Positions 59,821-64,000 of a stretch of 64,000 nucleotides of DNA are shown here, in pieces. Made by a program: the position numbers and the translations under genes. The stretch comes from DATAGZ01 sp036263455 (GTDB lineage Bacteria > Pseudomonadota > Alphaproteobacteria > Dongiales > Dongiaceae): positions 124,001 to 188,000 of the forward strand of contig DATAGZ010000022.1 in NCBI GenBank assembly GCA_036263455.1, in the 5' to 3' direction. Each line of letters opens with the position of its first letter. Within the stretch, counting starts at the first letter, position 1. The notes under the pieces are model-generated. The model was not told the DNA's origin. It ran no database searches and saw nothing but the letters and a program-made list of their open reading frames with translations.

Positions 59821-60189
59821 TCACTGCCCGGTCGGGGCCGCGGGAATACTGGGTTTTGTCGGTGCCGGGCTCGAGGATGTCGGTGCCACCGGAGCGGTCG
59901 GGCTCGCCGGTGCACTCGACTCGGGGACGATGAGGCGCTTTTGCGTGTGGTTGGTCCCCAGATAGGCCAAGGCCAAGGACGTCGCGAAGAAAAGCGCAAC
60001 GATGACGGCAGTGGTGCGGGTAAGGATCGTCGCCTGGGACCGGCCGCTCAGGAAGCCCGCCATGCCGCCGGCGCCTGCACCGCCGCCGCCGCCCAGGCCG
60101 CCGAGGCCACCTTCGTTGCGCTGAACGAGAACCGAGGCGACCAGCGCCACCGCGAGCATCAGATGTATCGTCAGTAGAAAGAGTTCCAT
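59821..60189 (-). CDS. secG: protein translocase subunit SecG
   Basis: A 122-residue membrane protein, longer than the ~75-110 residues of most SecG. Two membrane helices (LLTIHLMLAVALVASVLVQRNEGG and TRTTAVIVALFFATSLALAYLG) flank the Gly-rich loop with GGLGGLGGGGGAGAGGMAGFLSG, and a Pro/Ala/Ser-rich tail follows (SAPASPTAPVAPTSSSPAPTK). It joins SecY and SecE. First gene before pyrG. Confidence 0.9.
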   Translation of the reverse strand: MELFLLTIHLMLAVALVASVLVQRNEGGLGGLGGGGGAGAGGMAGFLSGRSQATILTRTTAVIVALFFATSLALAYLGTNHTQKRLIVPESSAPASPTAPVAPTSSSPAPTKPSIPAAPTGQ

Positions 60190-60258
60190 GGAGCGCTTTC
60201 TAGCGGCTTCCGGGCGCGATATCCAGTCCTATATCCCGTGCGCGAAAGATGCTTGACA

Positions 60259-61365
60259 TCATAGGATTCGGTAATACCGCCATTCGTCGAGACCGGCCCT
60301 GCCCGCCTCGATTTCCTCGAGCCTGATGGCCTGATCGAGCCTCTCGAGCCCTAGCGCCTGGAGGGCCGGCATTGAATCCCCCCCCATCAGCTTGGGCGCC
60401 TGAAACCACAGGAGCCTATCGGCGAGTCCGGCAGCACACAAAGCCGTCACCAGGCGGGGACCCGCTTCCACCATGATCCGCGTATAGCCGGCTTCTCCCA
60501 GCTTTCGCGCCATGTCGTCGAGATCGATGCGTCCGTTCTCCGCTTCTCCGCAGAAAATAACTTCGACGCCCCGGTCGCGCATCGCCGCGACTTTTTTTGC
60601 CTCGGCGCTCGGTGAGGCAAGAAGGATCAGCGGCACAGCGGGGCAATCTTGCAATAGCGCGGCGGTCAGCGAAATGCCAAGCCTCGCATCCAAGACAAGC
60701 CGTCGCGGCGAAGAAAGACCCGGGAGACGACAGGTCAGTCGCGGATCATCCATGACGACCGTACGGCCGGTAGTCAGGATGCCGTCCATTTCCGCGCGCC
60801 AGCGATGGACGAGGCGGCGCGAATCCTCGTTCGTGATCCATTGGCTGCTTCCATTGGCAAGCGCGATTCGGCCATCTGCCGTCGCGGCGATCTTGACGAG
60901 AAACTGGGGGCGGCCCTTCTCCACACGAGTGAGAAATCCGGCATTCACCTCGGAGGCATGCGCGTGGGGAAAATGATCGACCGCCACTCCCGCCGCGCGC
61001 AGCGCCGCCGCGCCCGCGCCCTGCGTACGTGGATCCGGATCGACATCGCAAAATACCACGCGGCTCAGCCCTGCTCCGATCAGCGCCTCGGTGCAAGGTG
61101 GCGTCTGGCCATGGTGGTTACAGGGTTCGAGCGTCACATAAGCGGTACCGCCGCGCGCGGCGGCACCCGCCTGGGCCAAGGCCACCTGCTCGGCATGCGG
61201 TCGCCCGCCCTGTTGTGTATGGCCGCGTCCCAAGACGCGACCATCGGCATCACAGATGACGCAGCCGACCGGAGGATTGGGCCAAGCCAGGCCTTGCGCG
61301 CGCCGCGCCAGTCCGATCGCTGCCTCGATGAAGGCCTTATCCCTATTCGTCGAGCTTGCCGACAA
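60259..61365 (-). CDS. ribD: riboflavin biosynthesis deaminase/reductase RibD
   Basis: A 368-residue bifunctional enzyme. The deaminase domain has Zn ligands in GGRPHAEQVAL and LEPCNHHGQTPPC; the reductase domain follows, with ATADGRIALANGSSQWITNE and GILTTGRTVVMDDPRLT. It performs the second and third steps of riboflavin synthesis. The start is probably a TTG at 61365, overlapping the nrdR end by 23 bases, with AAGGA 11 bases before; other starts further upstream lie deep in nrdR. The partner ribE/ribBA genes are not in this window. Confidence 0.92.
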   Translation of the reverse strand: MSASSTNRDKAFIEAAIGLARRAQGLAWPNPPVGCVICDADGRVLGRGHTQQGGRPHAEQVALAQAGAAARGGTAYVTLEPCNHHGQTPPCTEALIGAGLSRVVFCDVDPDPRTQGAGAAALRAAGVAVDHFPHAHASEVNAGFLTRVEKGRPQFLVKIAATADGRIALANGSSQWITNEDSRRLVHRWRAEMDGILTTGRTVVMDDPRLTCRLPGLSSPRRLVLDARLGISLTAALLQDCPAVPLILLASPSAEAKKVAAMRDRGVEVIFCGEAENGRIDLDDMARKLGEAGYTRIMVEAGPRLVTALCAAGLADRLLWFQAPKLMGGDSMPALQALGLERLDQAIRLEEIEAGRAGLDEWRYYRIL

Positions 61366-61792
61366 AGGTTTCGAAATCCTTGGCCTCGCGGAAGTTGCGA
61401 TAAACCGAGGCAAAGCGCACATACGCCACCTCATCGAGGCTGGCGAGCGCATCCATTACTACCTCACCGATGGCCTTGCTGGTGATCTCGGTCTCGCCGG
61501 AGCTTTCCAGGCGGCGCACGATGCCGTTCACTACCCGCTCGAGCCGCTCGGTATCGACCGGGCGCTTGCGCAGCGAAATCTGCATCGAGCGGAGCAATTT
61601 CTCCCGGTCGAAGGGCTCGCGCTGCCCGTCGCCCTTGATCACCATCAGCTCGCGGAGCTGGACCCGTTCGAAGGTCGTGAACCGCGCGCCACAACTGGTG
61701 CATTGCCGCCGGCGCCGGATCACGGCATTGTCGTCGCTGGGGCGGGAATCTTTTACCTGGGTATCGTCATTGCCGCAGAATGGACAGCGCAT
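61343..61792 (-). CDS. nrdR: transcriptional repressor NrdR
   Basis: A 149-residue regulator of ribonucleotide reductase genes. A zinc ribbon with Cys3, Cys6, Cys31 and Cys34 (MRCPFCGNDD ... RRRRQCTSCGARF) is followed by an ATP-cone (VIKGDGQREPFDREKLLRSMQ) that senses ATP/dATP. NrdR binds 'NrdR boxes' upstream of nrd genes; no clear NrdR-box pair was seen in this window. Order glyA-nrdR-ribD is conserved among alphaproteobacteria. Confidence 0.96.
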   Translation of the reverse strand: MRCPFCGNDDTQVKDSRPSDDNAVIRRRRQCTSCGARFTTFERVQLRELMVIKGDGQREPFDREKLLRSMQISLRKRPVDTERLERVVNGIVRRLESSGETEITSKAIGEVVMDALASLDEVAYVRFASVYRNFREAKDFETFVGKLDE

Positions 61793-61804
61793 CTTCCCCT
61801 CCCC

Positions 61805-63088
61805 CTAGCCATAAATGGGAAACTGGCGGCAGAGCGCCACGACACGCTCGCGCACCTGGGTTTCCGTTGCCTTATTATTTTCTGGATTGCGCGTGAGGCC
61901 GTCGAGCACGTCAGCGATCAGGTCGCCCACCGTGCGGAATTCCCCTTCGCCGAAGCCGCGCGTGGTACCGGCAGGGGTTCCCAACCGGACGCCGGACGTC
62001 ACGGCCGGTTTCTCGGGATCGAAGGGGATACCGTTCTTGTTGCAGGTGATACCGGCGCGCTCGAGGGCGTGTTCGCTGAGCTTGCCCGTCAGCCGCTTCG
62101 CGCGCAGATCCACCAGCATCAGATGGTTGTCGGTACCTCCAGAAACCAGGGAGAACCCTCTTTCGGACAAGGCCGAGGCCAGCGCCTTCGCGTTGGCCAC
62201 CACGGCCGAGGCGTAGGTGCGAAAGGAGGGCTGCTGCGCTTCGCCAAAAGCGACCGCCTTGGCGGCGATGACATGCATGAGCGGACCGCCTTGCAGGCCT
62301 GGAAACACCGCCATGTTGATTTTCTTGCCGATCTCCTCGTCATTGGTGAGGATCAGGCCGCCACGTGGGCCGCGCAACGTCTTATGGGTCGTGGTGGTGA
62401 CGATATGGGCATGCGGCAGTGGCGAGGGGTGCACGCCTCCCGCAACCAGCCCGGCGAAATGGGCCATATCCACCATGAAATATGCCCCGATCCGGTCGGC
62501 GATCGCGCGCATCCGCGCAAAGTCCCAGAAGCGGGAATAGGCCGAAGCGCCCGCCAGCAGCAGCTTGGGGCGGTGTTGTTCGGCCAAAGCTTCAATGGCA
62601 TCGTAATCGAGCAGCTGGTCTTCTTCCCGCACCGTATAGGGGACCGGCTTGAACCACTTGCCCGACTGATTGACCGGCGACCCATGGGTCAGATGTCCGC
62701 CCGCAGCGAGATTAAGCCCCATGAAGCTGTCCCCGGGCTGGAGCAGCGCAAAAAACACTGCCTGGTTGGCCTGGGCGCCCGAATGCGGCTGTACATTGGC
62801 ATATCGGCAATTGAACAAGGCGCGGGCGCGTTCGATCGCCAGTTGCTCGATGATATCGACATATTCGCATCCGCCGTAATAGCGGCGCCCTGGATAGCCT
62901 TCGGCATATTTGTTGGTCAGAACGGAGCCTTGCGCTTCGAGTACGGCCTTCGAAACGATGTTCTCGGATGCAATCAACTCGATCTGATCCTGCTGGCGGT
63001 GCAGCTCCTTTGTGATCGCGCCGAAAATTTCTGGATCGTGCTGTTCCAAGTTTTCGTTGAAAAAGCCCTTCAAGCTACTGTCGAACAT
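61805..63088 (-). CDS. glyA: serine hydroxymethyltransferase
   Basis: A 427-residue PLP enzyme that interconverts serine and glycine with tetrahydrofolate. The Schiff-base Lys235 is in TTTHKTLRGPRGG; IASENIVSKAVLEAQGS and YAEGYPGRRYYGGCEYVD are family marks. It has one base between its start and the stop of rpiB, so both are in one transcript with nrdR and ribD downstream. Confidence 0.97.
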   Translation of the reverse strand: MFDSSLKGFFNENLEQHDPEIFGAITKELHRQQDQIELIASENIVSKAVLEAQGSVLTNKYAEGYPGRRYYGGCEYVDIIEQLAIERARALFNCRYANVQPHSGAQANQAVFFALLQPGDSFMGLNLAAGGHLTHGSPVNQSGKWFKPVPYTVREEDQLLDYDAIEALAEQHRPKLLLAGASAYSRFWDFARMRAIADRIGAYFMVDMAHFAGLVAGGVHPSPLPHAHIVTTTTHKTLRGPRGGLILTNDEEIGKKINMAVFPGLQGGPLMHVIAAKAVAFGEAQQPSFRTYASAVVANAKALASALSERGFSLVSGGTDNHLMLVDLRAKRLTGKLSEHALERAGITCNKNGIPFDPEKPAVTSGVRLGTPAGTTRGFGEGEFRTVGDLIADVLDGLTRNPENNKATETQVRERVVALCRQFPIYG

Positions 63089-63089
63089 A

Positions 63090-63533
63090 TCATTCCATCT
63101 TTGCGAGTTTTGCGACCCGGGTCGCGTGCCGACCGCCTTCGAAAGCGGTCTTCAAAAAAACGCGCACGCAATCCCTGGCGACTTCGCCGCCAGTCATGCG
63201 CGCACCTAGACAGAGGATATTGGCGTCGTTGTGCGCGCGTGCCAGGCGTGCGCCGGTCGCGTCCCACACCAGTGCCGCGCGGATATACGCATAGCGGTTG
63301 GCGGCAATCGCCGCGCCGATGCCCGAACCGCACAGCAAAATGCCGCGGGCGACCTTGCCATCGCGCACCGCATGCGCGATCTTTACCGCATAGTCGGAAT
63401 AATCGACCGGCGTCTGATCCTGCGTCCCCAGATCGAGCGGCGTAAAGCCCTCTTCCTCGAGAAGCCGGATCAGATCCTGCTTGAGTGCGACTGCCGCATG
63501 GTCGCTGGCAATGGCGATGATCTCCCTGGGCAT
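63090..63533 (-). CDS. rpiB: ribose 5-phosphate isomerase B
   Basis: A 147-residue isomerase interconverting ribose 5-phosphate and ribulose 5-phosphate. IAIASDHAAVALKQDLI opens it; the catalytic Cys is in GILLCGSGIGAAIAANR, and LARAHNDANILCLGARM matches the family. First gene of the rpiB-glyA-nrdR-ribD run. Confidence 0.96.
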   Translation of the reverse strand: MPREIIAIASDHAAVALKQDLIRLLEEEGFTPLDLGTQDQTPVDYSDYAVKIAHAVRDGKVARGILLCGSGIGAAIAANRYAYIRAALVWDATGARLARAHNDANILCLGARMTGGEVARDCVRVFLKTAFEGGRHATRVAKLAKME

Positions 63534-63559
63534 TCCTGGTGGCCTTGCTGTCCGGCTTC

Positions 63560-63588
63560 ACAATATATGGGAAAATCCGCCGGGCCAA
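63560..63588 (-). promoter_or_regulatory. candidate promoter for rpiB-glyA-nrdR-ribD
   Basis: Minus-strand TTGGCC (63583-63588) and TATTGT (63560-63565) are 17 bases apart, about 27 bases upstream of the rpiB ATG. Moderate match. Confidence 0.35.
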
Positions 63589-63632
63589 TAGATTTCGCAG
63601 TACATAATCGCCGTGGCTAGTCCTCCCCGGCT

Positions 63633-64000
63633 TTACTCCGATGGCTCATAGGAATAAACGCCCTGATGCCAAACGTACCAAGCGTAATGATTCTGCTGGA
63701 TATCACCTTTGGCATCCCAGCTGACCTCGCCTATGGCGGTGTTCACGCTATGGCTCCGCAGCCACGCCGCCATCTTCTCCGCGTCGACAGAATTCGTGCC
63801 CTGGACAGCTGCCGCGAAGGCCTCGACCACGCTATAGGAAACGACAGTATAGCCTGTGTCCGAATATCCATGCTGTTGCAATTTCCCGATCACTATCTTT
63901 CCCGACGATACAGAACTAGGCGGAGTGGCATCCAAAAAACGGACGTTTTCAACGTTATGCTCGCCGGCAATCGTGGCGTACTCCGCAGAATTGACCGCGT
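63633..64000 (-). CDS. branched-chain amino-acid type ABC transporter substrate-binding protein (LivK-like), N-terminal part cut off
   Basis: Only the C-terminal 121 residues are present; the frame is open to the right edge, so the start is outside. The sequence GYSDTGYTVVSYSVVEAFAAAV and SHSVNTAIGEVSWDAKGDIQQNHYAWYVW is the C-terminal lobe of a Leu/Ile/Val-type periplasmic binding protein (Peripla_BP_6). It would capture an amino acid or similar ligand for an ABC importer. The stop at 63633 is about 100 bases upstream of the rpiB start, same strand. Confidence 0.85.
   Translation of the reverse strand, partial: AVNSAEYATIAGEHNVENVRFLDATPPSSVSSGKIVIGKLQQHGYSDTGYTVVSYSVVEAFAAAVQGTNSVDAEKMAAWLRSHSVNTAIGEVSWDAKGDIQQNHYAWYVWHQGVYSYEPSE

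Noticed and set aside
61256..63445. A 729-codon open frame on the plus strand
   Set aside because: It is antisense to ribD, nrdR, glyA and rpiB, which have clear motifs. Long antisense frames arise from GC-rich codon bias.
63089..63632. NrdR box or glycine riboswitch near rpiB-glyA
   Set aside because: ATATTGTG-like sequence is only a half match, and no aptamer pattern is visible.
1..64000. CRISPR arrays, prophage, insertion sequences or a plasmid origin
   Set aside because: No regularly spaced repeats, transposase or phage structural genes were found; the only recombinase is XerC.

Overview
The window looks like a chromosomal segment of an alphaproteobacterium, probably Rhodospirillales or a related deep-branching order. 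No rRNA or other strong taxonomic marker is present, so the placement rests on gene content and order. Evidence includes neighbouring serS-surE-pcm-nlpD, tatABC and yajC-secD-secF, and a pyruvate dehydrogenase operon whose E1-beta subunit carries its own lipoyl domain. Further evidence is rne divergent from amiC-mrcA-prfB, and several homologues of mitochondrial respiratory factors (NDUFS4-, NDUFAF3-, NDUFAF6-, COQ9- and COQ10-like). Almost all of the DNA is core housekeeping. I see no prophage, insertion sequence, CRISPR array or integrated element.

Layout. 1-7.1 kb is a surface-polysaccharide region: an RgpF-like protein that runs off the left edge, a conserved polysaccharide-locus protein, a GT-B glycosyltransferase, a three-gene set for a 3-acetamido-3,6-dideoxyhexose, and a GT61 glycosyltransferase with N-terminal repeats. 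7.1-13.2 kb holds an NDUFS4-like protein, tRNA-Pro, nlpD-pcm-surE-serS, tatABC and a DUF192 protein. 13.2-17.6 kb is a metabolic and redox block: a beta-keto acid cleavage enzyme coupled to an NDUFAF6-like protein, a membrane PuuD-like protein, a membrane-anchored ferredoxin-adenylate cyclase and an NDUFAF3-like protein. 17.6-24.6 kb holds secF, secD, yajC, exoD, an MltB-type transglycosylase and priA. 24.7-27.0 kb is tal-DUF484-xerC.

27.0-34.9 kb runs leftward through ftsB, pdhA, pdhB, pdhC, a small secreted Cys-rich protein, lpd, a small membrane protein, lipA and a coq10-like gene. These genes make, lipoylate and run pyruvate dehydrogenase. 35.0-41.3 kb holds smpB-dapA, a Slt-type transglycosylase, a threonine dehydratase-like enzyme, an HSL-type esterase and an EamA transporter with a ten-base G tract as its ribosome-binding region. 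41.5-46.3 kb holds coq9, rpsU, an HpcH/HpaI aldolase, a Sel1-SPOR protein, a methylmalonyl-CoA epimerase, a DUF1467 protein and prfB with a programmed frameshift. 46.3-52.8 kb is mrcA, amiC and rne. 52.8-56.0 kb holds a flavin-binding oxidase-like protein, a legumain-like (C13) lipoprotein, fumC and a ribbon-helix-helix protein. 56.0-64.0 kb runs leftward: a LivK-like protein cut by the right edge, rpiB-glyA-nrdR-ribD, then secG-pyrG-kdsA-eno.

Cell-wall work is spread through the window: the NlpD-like LytM protein lacks catalytic residues while an AmiC-type amidase lies 40 kb away, so the pair may act as activator and enzyme. The most unusual points are the redox-sensor cyclase beside a PuuD-like membrane protein whose promoter carries a perfect inverted repeat, the secreted protein inside the pdh operon, the C13 lipoprotein, the poly-G translation-initiation region, and a structured rne leader. 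None is clearly a wholly new system. Promoter calls are made by eye from -35/-10 similarity and are provisional.
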